Positions 53,322-63,422 of a DNA stretch of 64,000 nt are shown here, in pieces. The stretch covers positions 10,721,947 through 10,785,946 of the forward strand of contig NZ_CP022161.1 in NCBI RefSeq assembly GCF_002214185.1, written 5' to 3'. This DNA is from Streptomyces capitiformicae (GTDB lineage Bacteria; Actinomycetota; Actinomycetes; Streptomycetales; Streptomycetaceae). The notes beneath the pieces are model-generated. The model was not told the DNA's origin, did no database searches, and was given only the letters and a program-made list of their open reading frames with translations. Within the stretch, counting starts at the first letter, position 1; the number at the start of each line of letters is the position of its first letter. Position numbers and translations under genes: made by a program.

Positions 53322-53570
53322 ATGAGCGTAAGCCTGGCAGTCACACACCTCGTCCCCCTCGCCAAGGAACTGGACAAGGACAAGGTCACCCCCGGCGTCC
53401 TCGGCTTCATCGTCTTCGCGGTGATGGCCCTGGCCGTGTGGGGCCTGATGAAGTCCATGAACAAGCACATGGGCAAGGTCGACTTCGAGGAGACGCCGGA
53501 AGGGGAGTCCGGAGCCCCGGCCAAGGGCACCACCGGCGCGGGCGGGAAGGCGACGCCCGCGAAGGGCTGA
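53322..53570 (+). CDS. small single-pass membrane protein downstream of mca
   Basis: 82 residues from ATG 53322 (ATG 53313 is possible). One helix (GVLGFIVFAVMALAVWGLMK) is flanked by a short outside segment and a Lys/Gly-rich cytoplasmic tail. It starts 21 bases after the mca stop and is a regular companion of mca in streptomycetes. Function unknown. Confidence 0.7.
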   Translation: MSVSLAVTHLVPLAKELDKDKVTPGVLGFIVFAVMALAVWGLMKSMNKHMGKVDFEETPEGESGAPAKGTTGAGGKATPAKG

Positions 53571-53653
53571 GCGCCGAGAGTGACGACGTAACGGCATGAT
53601 TCTGTGACACCCGGTAGGTGGCGCGGAGTCATGCTGTGCCACACGTCGGCCCT

Positions 53654-53700
53654 CACCCGGTGACGTCCCTCACCCCGGAGCACCCGGTGACGTCCCTCAC
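53654..53700. repeat. 27-bp period tandem duplication at the STAND gene 3' end
   Basis: CACCCGGTGACGTCCCTCAC occurs at 53654-53673 and 53681-53700; the second copy contains the stop codon of the STAND gene. Confidence 0.85.
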
Positions 53701-56700
53701 GCCGGCTGAGCCGTCACCGGCACCCCCATCACCTCACGGGCGTGCCGGTTCGGGACCATGCCCAGGGTCCAGCCACGCCAGCCGCCCTCCAGGTTCACGC
53801 CGCGCTCCAGCAGCAGCAGATACGCCTCGACGTACTCGTCGAGCTTCTCGTCGCGCAGCGGGTGGGATGTGCGGGCGAGTTGGGCCAGTTCCTCCTGGGC
53901 CACCGCGGTGCCGATCTCGACGCCGCCGGGGGCCGCGTACGGGAGCATCGTGCAGCGCAGGAAGCGGGCCCAGTCCTCGCCCCGGCGGTCGCCGTAGGAG
54001 GCGAAGAGACGGGCGGCCTCGTCGCACAGGGCGAGGGCCTGGGCGGTGCGGGTGTTGCCGGCGTCGACGACCGCCAGTTCGAGGCAGGTCCAGGCCTCGC
54101 CGTGGGCCACGCCGATGCGCTGGAAGTCGGCGCGGGCGTCGACGAGGAGTTGGCGGGCGAAGCCGGAGTTGCGGAGCGAGCCGGTCTGGACCGCCCGTTG
54201 GTCACGGGTGACGCGGGCCGAGTGGTGGCGGGCGCAGGCCAGGCCGTAGACGTCGCGTATACGGGAGAACTTTGTCCGCGAACGCTCCAGCTCCCTCACC
54301 GCCTGGTCCAGGTTGCCCGTCTCCTCCAGGGCCTGGCCCAGGTAGTAGCCGGTCCAGGCCTCGCCGCGGGCGTCCTCGTTGTCGCGGTGGTGGGTCAGGG
54401 CCTGGCGGAGGCTGTCGACGGCGGCGGAGGCGTCACCGGCGACGATACGGGCGCGGGCCAGCTGGGTCATCGCCCAGGCCTGGCCGCGGGCGTCGCGGGT
54501 GCGGCCGAACAGGTCCAGCGCCGTGCGCAGCTCACCTTCCGCGCGCGGCACGTCGCCCATGCGCAGCAGCAGCTGGCCGAGCTGGAAGTGGGCCCAGCCC
54601 TCACCGTGCAGGGAGTCCTGCTGGCGGTGGATGACCAGGGCACGGTTCAGCAGGTCGAGGGCGTCGGCGAGGTTCGAGCGGTCGCGCTCCACAGCGGCCA
54701 GGGCGTGCATCGTCCAGGCGCGGTCCGCCGCCAGCTGCGGCACGTTCTGCATGGTCAGGGCTTCCATGAGCTTGGCCGCGGCCTCGGTCAGGTTGCCCTG
54801 GTGGTGGAGGGTGATGCCCAGGGAGCACAGGGCCCGGGCGGCGCCCGCGTCGTGGTTGGTCTCCATGTAGAGGTCCACCACCGACGCCAGCGTCGTACGG
54901 GCCTTGTCCAGCTCGCCCAGCTGACGGGCCGCGATGCCCGTACGCCACTGGACCGAGCGGGTCAGCAGGCCCTGGTCCACCGACTGGGCCAGTTCGCTCA
55001 GCTCGCCCAGGCGGTAGAGGTCGCCGCGCAGCAGGCAGTAGTCGCACAGGGCGCCCAGCAGGCTCAGCACCGCCGCCTGGTTCACACCCTCGGCGTGCCG
55101 GAGCGTGGAGGTGATGAAGCTCGTCTCGTCGTCCAGCCAGCGCAGCGCCTCGTCCAGGGACACGAAGCCGTGCTGGCCGAAGCGGTCCGAGCGCGTCGAC
55201 ATGTTGCCGTCGACCAGGCGCAGCACCGAGTCGGCGAGATCCGCGTAGGTGACGATCAGGCGCTCCTGGGCCGCCGTGCGCTCGTTCGGCTCCTCCTCGT
55301 CGAGGAGGCGGGCCTGGGCGAAGGCACGGACCAGGTCGTGCAGGCGGTAGCGGTTGCCGTGGACGTGGTCGATCAGACCCGCGCGGGCGAGCGCGGTGAG
55401 GTGCCGGGTCGCCTCCGTCTCGTCCGTGGCCAGGAGGGAAGCGGCGGCCGCCGCGCCCAGGGAGGCGCGGCCCGCCAGGGCGAGGCGGCGCAGCAGGCGG
55501 CGGGAGGGCTCCGACTGGTCGGTGTAGCGCAGCCACAGGGCCCGCTCGACCGGCTCGACCGGGCCGTACGCGCCCAGGTCGGCGGCGAGTTGACGGGGCG
55601 TACGCGGGCCGAGGGACGAGCCGGCGACACGCAGCGCGAGAGGCAGGCCGCCGCACAACTGCCGGATGTGGGCGACGGATTCGGTCTCGGTGGACCCTGG
55701 ATGCGCTCCTGTGGAGCCCCGGGCCCCGGGTCCCGGAGCCAGTGCCGAGGCGTCCTGCGCCGCGGTGCTCAGCAGTTCCCGCGTGCCGTCCCCGTCGAGC
55801 GCTTCGACGGGCAGTTGGTGCACCCAGGCGGGCAGGTCGGCGGGCAGGGCGAGCGGGGCGCGTGCAGTGACCAGGACGAGGCTGTCGGAGCGCTCGGGGA
55901 CGAGGGCGCGGACCTGTTCCGGGTCGGAGGCGTCGTCCAGGACGATGGTGACCGGCAGGGCGGTGAGGTGCTGGTGGTACAGCTCGCTGAGCCGTTTGAC
56001 CTGCTGGTCCTGGGAGGTGCGTTCACGGAAGAGGAGTTGCTCGCGGGGCGCGCCGAGACGGTTCAGCAGGTGCATCAGCGCGTCCCGGGTGGTCAGCGGG
56101 GTCTCCTCCGGGCTGTCGGCGCGCAGGTCGACCACGCAGGCACCGCGGAAGTAGTCCCGCAGGTCATGGGCGGCGCGGACGGCGAGAGCCGTGCGGCCGG
56201 AGCCGGGGGCGCCGTGCAGGACGACGACCGTCGGCCGGGTCTCGGTCTCGGCGCGGGCCGCCTGCACCCACTGCCGGATCCTGCTCATCTCCGCGCGTCG
56301 GCCCGCGAACCGGTCGTCGGCCTCGGGGAGTTGGGCGAACGACTGCTCCAGTACGTTGCGCCGCCGGGCCGCCGCGCTCTTGTCGGCGCCGCGCAACTGG
56401 GGCGCCTTCTTCTTCGCCGTGGAGGCGGCGAGTACGCGCTGCTGGTCCAGGAAGGGGCGGATCCCGCGCACCTCCAGCGCCGTCAGCCACTGCAGCCGCA
56501 GCTGCTCCGGGCCGCCCGGCTGACCCAGGGCGCCCGCGTGGTGGTGGGCGGCGGGCAGATGGGAGGCGGTCACCTTCAGGACGGTGGCCACGGCACTGGC
56601 GACACCGACGATCACGCCGGTGCTCACCGCCGTGCCCGCGGCGACGCCGAAGGAGAGGTCGGCCACGACCGCCGTACCGGCCGCGACGGCCGCCACCAGC

Positions 56701-56945
56701 AGGGGAGTTCCGGCGCCCTCCTTCGCATACCGCTGGCCGAAGGTCAGGCGGCCGGCCTCCGACTCGTCCAGTGCGCGGGTGTACGCCTCGTACTCCTCCG
56801 CGGCGTTCTGCGCCATCGTGTCCAGTCCCGCGCGGGCCCGGCCGAGCAGGACGACGCCGTCGATACGGCCACCCGACCTGCGGACCTCGTCCTCGACCGC
56901 CCGGACCAACAGCCGTTCGGCCTCCCCCCGGTGGCTGTCCCGCAT
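53697..56945 (-). CDS. STAND-class NTPase with TPR C terminus, membrane-anchored
   Basis: 1082 residues from ATG 56945 (AAGGGGGA six bases upstream). Order: a helical N terminus, two probable transmembrane helices (LLVAAVAAGTAVVADLSFGV and VSTGVIVGVASAVATVLKVT), an NB-ARC-type ATPase with Walker A VVLHGAPGSGRTALAVR and Walker B ALPVTIVLDDASD, a GGLPLALRVAGSSL winged-helix region (residues about 440-560), then roughly a dozen TPR-like repeats (for example GAARALCSLGITLHHQGNL, GEGWAHFQLGQLLLRMGDV, GEAWTGYYLGQALEETGNL). Such STAND proteins act as ligand-triggered oligomeric switches in signalling or anti-phage defence. It is alone, divergent from the PKS genes. Ligand and output unknown. Confidence 0.8.
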   Translation of the reverse strand: MRDSHRGEAERLLVRAVEDEVRRSGGRIDGVVLLGRARAGLDTMAQNAAEEYEAYTRALDESEAGRLTFGQRYAKEGAGTPLLVAAVAAGTAVVADLSFGVAAGTAVSTGVIVGVASAVATVLKVTASHLPAAHHHAGALGQPGGPEQLRLQWLTALEVRGIRPFLDQQRVLAASTAKKKAPQLRGADKSAAARRRNVLEQSFAQLPEADDRFAGRRAEMSRIRQWVQAARAETETRPTVVVLHGAPGSGRTALAVRAAHDLRDYFRGACVVDLRADSPEETPLTTRDALMHLLNRLGAPREQLLFRERTSQDQQVKRLSELYHQHLTALPVTIVLDDASDPEQVRALVPERSDSLVLVTARAPLALPADLPAWVHQLPVEALDGDGTRELLSTAAQDASALAPGPGARGSTGAHPGSTETESVAHIRQLCGGLPLALRVAGSSLGPRTPRQLAADLGAYGPVEPVERALWLRYTDQSEPSRRLLRRLALAGRASLGAAAAASLLATDETEATRHLTALARAGLIDHVHGNRYRLHDLVRAFAQARLLDEEEPNERTAAQERLIVTYADLADSVLRLVDGNMSTRSDRFGQHGFVSLDEALRWLDDETSFITSTLRHAEGVNQAAVLSLLGALCDYCLLRGDLYRLGELSELAQSVDQGLLTRSVQWRTGIAARQLGELDKARTTLASVVDLYMETNHDAGAARALCSLGITLHHQGNLTEAAAKLMEALTMQNVPQLAADRAWTMHALAAVERDRSNLADALDLLNRALVIHRQQDSLHGEGWAHFQLGQLLLRMGDVPRAEGELRTALDLFGRTRDARGQAWAMTQLARARIVAGDASAAVDSLRQALTHHRDNEDARGEAWTGYYLGQALEETGNLDQAVRELERSRTKFSRIRDVYGLACARHHSARVTRDQRAVQTGSLRNSGFARQLLVDARADFQRIGVAHGEAWTCLELAVVDAGNTRTAQALALCDEAARLFASYGDRRGEDWARFLRCTMLPYAAPGGVEIGTAVAQEELAQLARTSHPLRDEKLDEYVEAYLLLLERGVNLEGGWRGWTLGMVPNRHAREVMGVPVTAQPA

Positions 56946-57165
56946 CACACGTCCCCCTTCGCCGAAACGGCTGCCTCTGGCCAGTGTGAAGCGGATGGGG
57001 CGCACTGGCGAGAGGGCGTGGATCAGCCGGGGGTCGCATGCGCGGGCGCACAGGCGTTCGCGCGGATGCACGAACCGCGTTCCCGCACCAGGCTTTCACG
57101 GCGGCATCGCGTTCCTCACGCGTTGTCCGAGGTGACCGGGGGTTGTCAGCTGCTCGCCGGGGAGC

Positions 57166-60100
57166 GTGTACGAGGGCGGTTTGACTCGATCGTGTGATGG
57201 TCGGCTTCTGTGCTTGCGGTGGCCCGGCACCTCACCTCGCCAGGTTCCCCTGCCCACCTACGCCTTCCAGCGCGAGCGTTACTGGCCTGCTGCGGTGGCG
57301 GGTGTGAAGGGCGCTGCCACCGACTTCGGGCTGGGTGAGGCCGGGCATCCGCTGCTCGGCGCGGTGGTGGAGTCGGCCGATGACGGGCGGGTTCTGCTGT
57401 CGGGACGCCTCTCGACCGCCGCGCAGCCCTGGCTCGCAGACCACACCGTGGGTGGCGCGGTGCTGGTGCCGGGCACCGCGTTCGTGGAGATGGTGGTCCG
57501 CGCCGGTGACCAGGTCGGCTGTGGGCGTGTCGAGGAACTGGTGATCCAGGCTCCGCTTGTCCTGCCGGAAGACGGCGGTCTACGGGTCCAGGTGGTCCTG
57601 GAGAAGGCGGACGACGAGGACTCCGGGCGATGGGACGTACAGGTCTTCTCCTTGAGGGAGGGCGCACCCGTAGGGCAGCCCTGGACCCGGCACGTCATCG
57701 GTGTGCTGACTCGGGAGGACGCGGCCGATGCCGAGAGTGTCGACTTCGCCGACCTGACGGGAGAGTGGCCGCCGGCCGGGGCCGATGCTGTACGGATCGA
57801 GAATTTCTACGACCAGTTGGCGGAGACGGGATACGACTACGGGACCGCGTTCCGGGGGCTGCGGCGCGCATGGCGCCTCGGCGACACCGTGTTCGCCCAG
57901 GCCGGTCCGGCCGTTGGTGACGGCGACGGCGACGTCGATGGCGACGGTGTCGGCGGAAGCGATGGCCGACTGACCGACACGGACCGGTTCGGGATCCATC
58001 CCGCGCTGTTCGACGCCTGCCTGCATGCCCAGCTGATACCGGGGCGCGCCGACGCGGAGCTGCACCTGCCCTTCTCCTGGACCGGCGTGACACTCCATGC
58101 CTCGGGCGCCGAGACGCTGAGAGTGCGGATACGGCCGCGCGGCGAAGGCGCCGTATCTCTGGCGCTCGCCGATGACCTCGGGCGGCCCGTGGCCACGGTG
58201 GAGTCCCTTGCCACGCGTCCCGTCTCGGCCGTGGACCTGGCCGGTGCCCAGGCCGGCGGCGACGATTCCGGAGCCGAGTCACTCTTCCGCATCGACTGGA
58301 CCCCGGTTGCCGCGGCTGAGGCCGACACCACCGGCTCCGGGGACTGGGCGGTACTGGGAGCGGCAGAGGGAACGAGCGGGGAGACAAGCGAGGCGTTGCG
58401 GTCGGCCGGTGTACGGAACGTACGTGTGTATGACGATCTGGCCGCACTGCACACAGCCGTACGGGACGGCGTCATCGCGGCGCCCGCCGTGGTCGTCGCC
58501 CCTGTGGCGACCGGTGAGCAGGACCCCGCCGACGAGGCGGGCGCGGCGCGGGCCGGGGTCTCCGCGGCCGTCGCGCTGCTCCAGGAATGGCTCGCCGGTG
58601 AGCTCCTGGCACAGGCCCGGCTGGTCGTACTGACCCGCGCCGCGGTCGCCGACGGGCTCGACGACGGCATGCCGGATGTGGCACAGGCTTCCATCGGTGG
58701 CCTGGTGCGCTCGGCCCAGTCGGAGTACCCGGGCCGGTTCCTACTGGTCGACGTGGACGGGCAGCGCACCTCGTACGAGGCACTGCCCAGGGCCGGCGCC
58801 TCGGACGAGCCACAGCTGTTGATCCGTCAAGGAACCGTGTTCGTACCGCGCTTGGCAGAAGTCGACGCACCGGGCGGCGCGCTGGTCGCACCGGCCGGCC
58901 ACGAGGCATGGCGGCTTGAGGCCACCGGCAGCACCCTCCAGGATCTCGCCCTGCTGCCCGCACCGGACGCCGCCGCCCCGCTCACCGAGGGCCAGATACG
59001 TATCGGCGTACGGGCGGCCGGCCTGAACTTCCGCGATGTGCTGCTCGGCCTCGGCATGTACCCGACCAAGGGCAGCATGGGCAGCGAGGGTGCCGGTGTG
59101 GTGACCGAGGTCGGGCCGGGGGTGACGGATCTCCTTCCCGGCGACCGGGTCATGGGCATGCTCCAGGGAGGCTTCGGACCGTTCGCCGTGGTGGATCGGC
59201 GCATGGTCGCAAAGATGCCGGACGACTGGTCGTACGAGCAGGCCGCGTCGATGTCGCTCGTCTTCCTGACCGCGTACTACGGCCTGTTCGACCTCGGCGG
59301 GCTGCGCACGGGCGAGTCGGTGCTGGTGCACTCCGCGGCGGGCGGCGTCGGCATGGCCGCCGTACAACTCGCCCGGCACGCCGGGGCGGACGTCTACGGC
59401 ACGGCGAGCGAGGGCAAGTGGCACGTCCTACGCTCCCTCGGCCTCGACGACGAGCACATCGCCTCCTCCCGGGACCTCGGCTTCGAGGAGAAGTTCACCC
59501 GGGTCACCGCAGGACGCGGAGTCGACGTCGTACTCGACGCGCTGGCAGGGGAGTTCGTCGACGCGTCGCTGCGTCTGCTTCCCAGAGGCGGACGGTTCCT
59601 CGAGATGGGCAAGAGGGACGTGCGGGACTCCGAGGTCGTCGCCACCACCAATCCGGGCGTCGGCTACCGGGCGTTCGACCTGTCCGAGGCGGGCCCGGAC
59701 CGCATCCAGGAAATGCTGCTCGCCCTCCTCGACCTCTTCGAACAGGGCGTCCTGAAGCACCTGCCGGTGCGCGTATGGGACGTACGCAGGGCCGAGGAGG
59801 CGTACCGCCATGTGAGCCAGGCCCGGCACATCGGCAAGGTCGTCCTGCGGATGCCGCGCCAACTGCCCACGGACGGTACGGTCCTGGTGACCGGCGGAAC
59901 CGGACGGCTCGGCGGGCTGGTCGCCCGGCATCTGGTCGCCCAACACGGCGTACGAAGCCTGCTGTTGACGAGCCGTCGGGGTTTGGCCGACCCCGAGGCC
60001 GGCACCTTGGTGGCCGAACTGGAGGCGCTGGGCGCCCAGGTGCAGGTGGCCGCCTGCGACTGCGCGGACCGGGACGCACTCGACCGCGCGCTGCGGACGG

Positions 60101-61305
60101 TGCCGGAGGAACTGCCGCTGATCGGCGTGGTGCACGCGGCCGGCGTGAACGGTGACGGTGTCGTCGAGACGCTGACCCCCGAGCGGGTGGACTCCACCCT
60201 GAGGCCCAAGACGGACGCGCTTCTCCTGCTGGAGGAGGCAACGGCCGGCCTCGACCTCTCGTTGTTCCTGGTCTTCTCCTCCATGGCCGGGGCGTTCGGT
60301 ACAGCCGGGCAGGGTGCCTACGCGGCAGCCAACTCGGGCCTCGACGCGGTCCTGGCCCGGCGCCGGGCGCGTGGACTCGGGGGTGTCTCGGTGGCCTGGG
60401 GCATGTGGGAGTCGGCCAGCGGCATCAGCGGACACCTTCAGGAACGCGACCTGGCCCGCCTGAGCCGCGACGGCGGGGGAGCCCTGACGGACGCCGAGGG
60501 CCTGGCCCTCTTCGACCGGGCCATGGACAGCCCGAACGCGCTACTCGCCGCAGCCAGTCTGGACCTGGCCGGGCTGCGCGCCCGCGCGGCTACGGGTACC
60601 GAGCCGCCGGCACTGCTGCGCGGCCTGGTGCGGGGTCCCGTACGCAGGAAGGCCGCGACGGCGACGGATGCCTCGGCGACGGACGCGGACGAGGTACGGA
60701 CCTGGCGGGACCGCCTCGTCAAACTCGACGCGAGCGAGCGCCGCCGGGCCGTACTCGACGGTGTCCGCGAACAGACCGCGTTCGTCCTGGGCCACCGTTC
60801 CGCGGTCGCGGTCGACCCCGGTCAGATCTTCCAGGACATGGGATTCGACTCGCTGACCGCCGTCGAATTCCGTAACCGACTCGCGAAGGTCAGCGGACTC
60901 AGGCTGCCGCCCACCCTCATTTTCGACCACCCCACACCGGAATCCCTCGCCGATCACCTCTATGGGGAACTGGTGCCGGAAGAGACGTCCGACAGCGGGC
61001 CCGCCGGGTCGGTACTGGACGAACTCGACCGGTTGGAAGCGGCCATGACGGCCATGATCGGATCCGGGCAGAACGGTCATAGTGGTCACGGTGGTCACGG
61101 TGGCCACAGCCCCGACGAGACGGAGAGCGTGCGCACGCGGCTGCGGATGCTGCTCGACCGCCTGGATGCGGGAGCTGGGGCTTCGGCCGCGCCCGCGTCC
61201 GCCGCCGAATCCGGCGACATCCTCAACAAGATCCGGTCCGCCACGGCGGCCGAGGTGTTCGACCTGATCGATCAGGGACTTCGCTCCGACCGGGATGCCC
61301 AGTGA
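57166..61305 (+). CDS. type I polyketide synthase, 5'-truncated module (DH-ER-KR-ACP)
   Basis: 1379 residues open from GTG 57166, but PKS sequence begins only at about 57235 with VPLPTYAFQRERYWP, the end of an AT domain; KS and AT are missing. Then DH (His93 in ADHTVGGAVLVPG, Asp283 in HPALFDACLHA), ER (about 605-905; GLNFRDVLLGLGMYP and HSAAGGVGMAAVQLARHAGA), KR (about 905-1160; GGTGRLGGLVARHLV, FSSMAGAFG, YAAANSG), ACP (Ser1229 in GFDSLTAVEFRNRL) and a C-terminal docking helix region (ILNKIRSATAAEVFDLIDQG). This is a fully reducing extension module, giving a saturated methylene unit. The docking tail implies transfer to a separate downstream PKS, possibly the next gene. Confidence 0.85.
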   Translation: MYEGGLTRSCDGRLLCLRWPGTSPRQVPLPTYAFQRERYWPAAVAGVKGAATDFGLGEAGHPLLGAVVESADDGRVLLSGRLSTAAQPWLADHTVGGAVLVPGTAFVEMVVRAGDQVGCGRVEELVIQAPLVLPEDGGLRVQVVLEKADDEDSGRWDVQVFSLREGAPVGQPWTRHVIGVLTREDAADAESVDFADLTGEWPPAGADAVRIENFYDQLAETGYDYGTAFRGLRRAWRLGDTVFAQAGPAVGDGDGDVDGDGVGGSDGRLTDTDRFGIHPALFDACLHAQLIPGRADAELHLPFSWTGVTLHASGAETLRVRIRPRGEGAVSLALADDLGRPVATVESLATRPVSAVDLAGAQAGGDDSGAESLFRIDWTPVAAAEADTTGSGDWAVLGAAEGTSGETSEALRSAGVRNVRVYDDLAALHTAVRDGVIAAPAVVVAPVATGEQDPADEAGAARAGVSAAVALLQEWLAGELLAQARLVVLTRAAVADGLDDGMPDVAQASIGGLVRSAQSEYPGRFLLVDVDGQRTSYEALPRAGASDEPQLLIRQGTVFVPRLAEVDAPGGALVAPAGHEAWRLEATGSTLQDLALLPAPDAAAPLTEGQIRIGVRAAGLNFRDVLLGLGMYPTKGSMGSEGAGVVTEVGPGVTDLLPGDRVMGMLQGGFGPFAVVDRRMVAKMPDDWSYEQAASMSLVFLTAYYGLFDLGGLRTGESVLVHSAAGGVGMAAVQLARHAGADVYGTASEGKWHVLRSLGLDDEHIASSRDLGFEEKFTRVTAGRGVDVVLDALAGEFVDASLRLLPRGGRFLEMGKRDVRDSEVVATTNPGVGYRAFDLSEAGPDRIQEMLLALLDLFEQGVLKHLPVRVWDVRRAEEAYRHVSQARHIGKVVLRMPRQLPTDGTVLVTGGTGRLGGLVARHLVAQHGVRSLLLTSRRGLADPEAGTLVAELEALGAQVQVAACDCADRDALDRALRTVPEELPLIGVVHAAGVNGDGVVETLTPERVDSTLRPKTDALLLLEEATAGLDLSLFLVFSSMAGAFGTAGQGAYAAANSGLDAVLARRRARGLGGVSVAWGMWESASGISGHLQERDLARLSRDGGGALTDAEGLALFDRAMDSPNALLAAASLDLAGLRARAATGTEPPALLRGLVRGPVRRKAATATDASATDADEVRTWRDRLVKLDASERRRAVLDGVREQTAFVLGHRSAVAVDPGQIFQDMGFDSLTAVEFRNRLAKVSGLRLPPTLIFDHPTPESLADHLYGELVPEETSDSGPAGSVLDELDRLEAAMTAMIGSGQNGHSGHGGHGGHSPDETESVRTRLRMLLDRLDAGAGASAAPASAAESGDILNKIRSATAAEVFDLIDQGLRSDRDAQ

Positions 61306-61424
61306 GCCCAGCGGCTTGATCAACCCAGCAATTCGGTCAATCACAGAAACACGACCGGCTCAGTATTCCGGCCGACTCAACAACACCTTTGCTTTGGTTC
61401 CGGTTCCAACGGAAGGCGTCAGTC

Positions 61425-63422
61425 ATGGACGAGCAGGAAAAGCTCCTCGAATACCTCAAGCGTGTTGCTGCCGAACTGCACACCACGCAGGAGCGCCTGC
61501 TCGCCCTCCAGGAAGCCGGACGCGAACCGATCGCCATCGTCGGCATGGCTTGCCGCTTCCCGGGCGGGTCCGATTCCCCAGAGCAGTTGTGGGACCTGGT
61601 GGCCTCGGGCGGCGACGCGATCGGCGGCTTCCCGACGGACCGCGGCTGGGACCTGGACGCGCTGTACGACCCGGACCCCGAGCGCAGCGGATCGAGCTAC
61701 ACCGACCAGGGCGGCTTCGTGACGGACGCGGCCGGATTCGACGCGGGCTTCTTCGGCATCTCGCCGCGTGAGGCGCTGGCGATGGACCCGCAGCAGCGGT
61801 TGCTCCTGGAAACCTCGTGGGAGGTGCTGGAACGGGCGGGCATCGACCCGCTGTCGCTCCGGGCCAGCCGGACGGGTGTGTTCGTCGGCGCCTCCGCCAT
61901 GGGATACGCCAACGCGCACAACGGGAACCTGCCGGAAGGCGCGGAAGGCTACCTGCTGACGGGCGACATCGTCTCGGTCATCTCCGGGCGGATCGCCTAC
62001 ACGCTGGGCCTGGAGGGGCCGGCGGTGACCGTGGACACCGCGTGCTCGTCCTCGCTGGTCGCGCTGCATCTCGCCGTGCAGGCGCTGCGGTCCCGCGAGT
62101 GCGACATGGCGCTCGCCGGAGGTGTGACGTTGATGTCCACGCCGGGGGTGTTCGTGGAGTTCTCGCGGCAGCGGGGGCTGTCGGTGGATGGCCGGTGCAA
62201 GGCGTTCGGGGCGGGTGCGGACGGTACCGGCTGGGGTGAGGGTGCGGGTGTGCTGCTGGTGGAGCGGCTGTCCGACGCGGTACGCAACGGTCATCAGGTG
62301 CTTGCGGTGGTGCGGGGCAGTGCGGTCAATCAGGACGGTGCGAGCAATGGCCTGACGGCTCCGAGTGGTCCGGCGCAGCGCCGGGTGATCCGGCAGGCTC
62401 TGGAGTCGGCCGGACTCGACACCACCGATGTGGATGTGGTGGAGGCACACGGCACGGGTACCCGTCTCGGCGACCCGATCGAGGCTCAGGCTCTGCTGGC
62501 TACGTACGGACAGGGACGTTCGGAGGAGCGTCCGTTGTGGCTGGGTTCGGTGAAGTCGAACATCGGTCATACGCAGGCGGCTGCGGGTGTTGCTGGTGTG
62601 ATCAAGATGGTGGAGGCGATGCGCCAGGGCGTGCTGCCCGCCACTCTGCATGCGGATGAGCCGTCGGATCAGGTCGACTGGTCGTCCGGGGCGGTTCGGC
62701 TGCTGACGGAGGCGCGGGAGTGGCCGGAGGCCGACCGTCCGCGCCGGGTCGGGGTGTCGTCGTTCGCGATCAGCGGGACGAACGCGCACGTGATTCTCGA
62801 GCAGGCTCCGTCGGGGGAAAACGTCGAGGGCCTTGAGGCTGGGGAGTCGGGTTCGGGTTCGGGTTCGGGTCTGGTGGTGTGGCCGGTGTCGGCGCGCAGT
62901 GAGGTGGCGTTGCGGGGGCAGGCGGCGCGGTTGCGTGTGTGTGTTGAGGCTGATGAGGCGTTGGACCTGGCCGATGTGGGGTTCTCGCTGGCCAGTGGTC
63001 GTTCGGTGTTCGAGCACCGGGCTGTGGTCGTGGGCGGGGATCGTGGCGAGCTGCTGACCGGGCTGGCGGCCGTGGAGCGTGGGGAGCCGGCCTCCGGTGT
63101 GGTGGGAGGCGTGGCGGGGCTCGGGGCGAAGAACGGGCTGGCTGTGCTGTTTTCGGGTCAGGGTGCGCAGCGGTTGGGTATGGGGCGGGGTTTGTATGAG
63201 GCGTTCCCGGTGTTTGCGGGGGCGAGTTCTCCCGGCAGCGCGGTCTGTCCGAGGACGGCCGGTGCCGCTCGTTCTCGGCCGACGCGGGCGGCACGGGCTG
63301 GGCCGAGGGAGTCGGTCTGCTGCTGGTGGAGAAGCTGTCCGACGCGATCCGCAACGGCCACCCGGTGCTCGCCGTACTGCGCGGCTCGGCCGTCAACCAG
63401 GACGGCGCCTCCAACGGCCTGA
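61425..63422 (+). CDS. type I polyketide synthase, KS and start of AT, then chimeric
   Basis: From ATG 61425 (GGAAGG upstream). An N-terminal docking coiled coil ([20 protein letters not shown]) precedes a complete [13 protein letters not shown] (Cys207), [15 protein letters not shown] (His342) and [15 protein letters not shown] (His382). After the linker the AT begins ([20 protein letters not shown]) but natural sequence stops at EAFPVFAGA (63223). From there this frame is out-of-phase KS DNA, so residues after about 600 are meaningless. The docking coil suits acceptance of the chain from the module at 57166. Confidence 0.85.
   Translation: MDEQEKLLEYLKRVAAELHTTQERLLALQEAGREPIAIVGMACRFPGGSDSPEQLWDLVASGGDAIGGFPTDRGWDLDALYDPDPERSGSSYTDQGGFVTDAAGFDAGFFGISPREALAMDPQQRLLLETSWEVLERAGIDPLSLRASRTGVFVGASAMGYANAHNGNLPEGAEGYLLTGDIVSVISGRIAYTLGLEGPAVTVDTACSSSLVALHLAVQALRSRECDMALAGGVTLMSTPGVFVEFSRQRGLSVDGRCKAFGAGADGTGWGEGAGVLLVERLSDAVRNGHQVLAVVRGSAVNQDGASNGLTAPSGPAQRRVIRQALESAGLDTTDVDVVEAHGTGTRLGDPIEAQALLATYGQGRSEERPLWLGSVKSNIGHTQAAAGVAGVIKMVEAMRQGVLPATLHADEPSDQVDWSSGAVRLLTEAREWPEADRPRRVGVSSFAISGTNAHVILEQAPSGENVEGLEAGESGSGSGSGLVVWPVSARSEVALRGQAARLRVCVEADEALDLADVGFSLASGRSVFEHRAVVVGGDRGELLTGLAAVERGEPASGVVGGVAGLGAKNGLAVLFSGQGAQRLGMGRGLYEAFPVFAGASSPGSAVCPRTAGAARSRPTRAARAGPRESVCCWWRSCPTRSATATRCSPYCAARPSTRTAPPTA

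Noticed and set aside
53742..57197. 1151-codon open frame on the + strand opposite the STAND gene
   Set aside because: Composition is antisense shadow; the minus strand has Walker motifs, TPRs and a good start.
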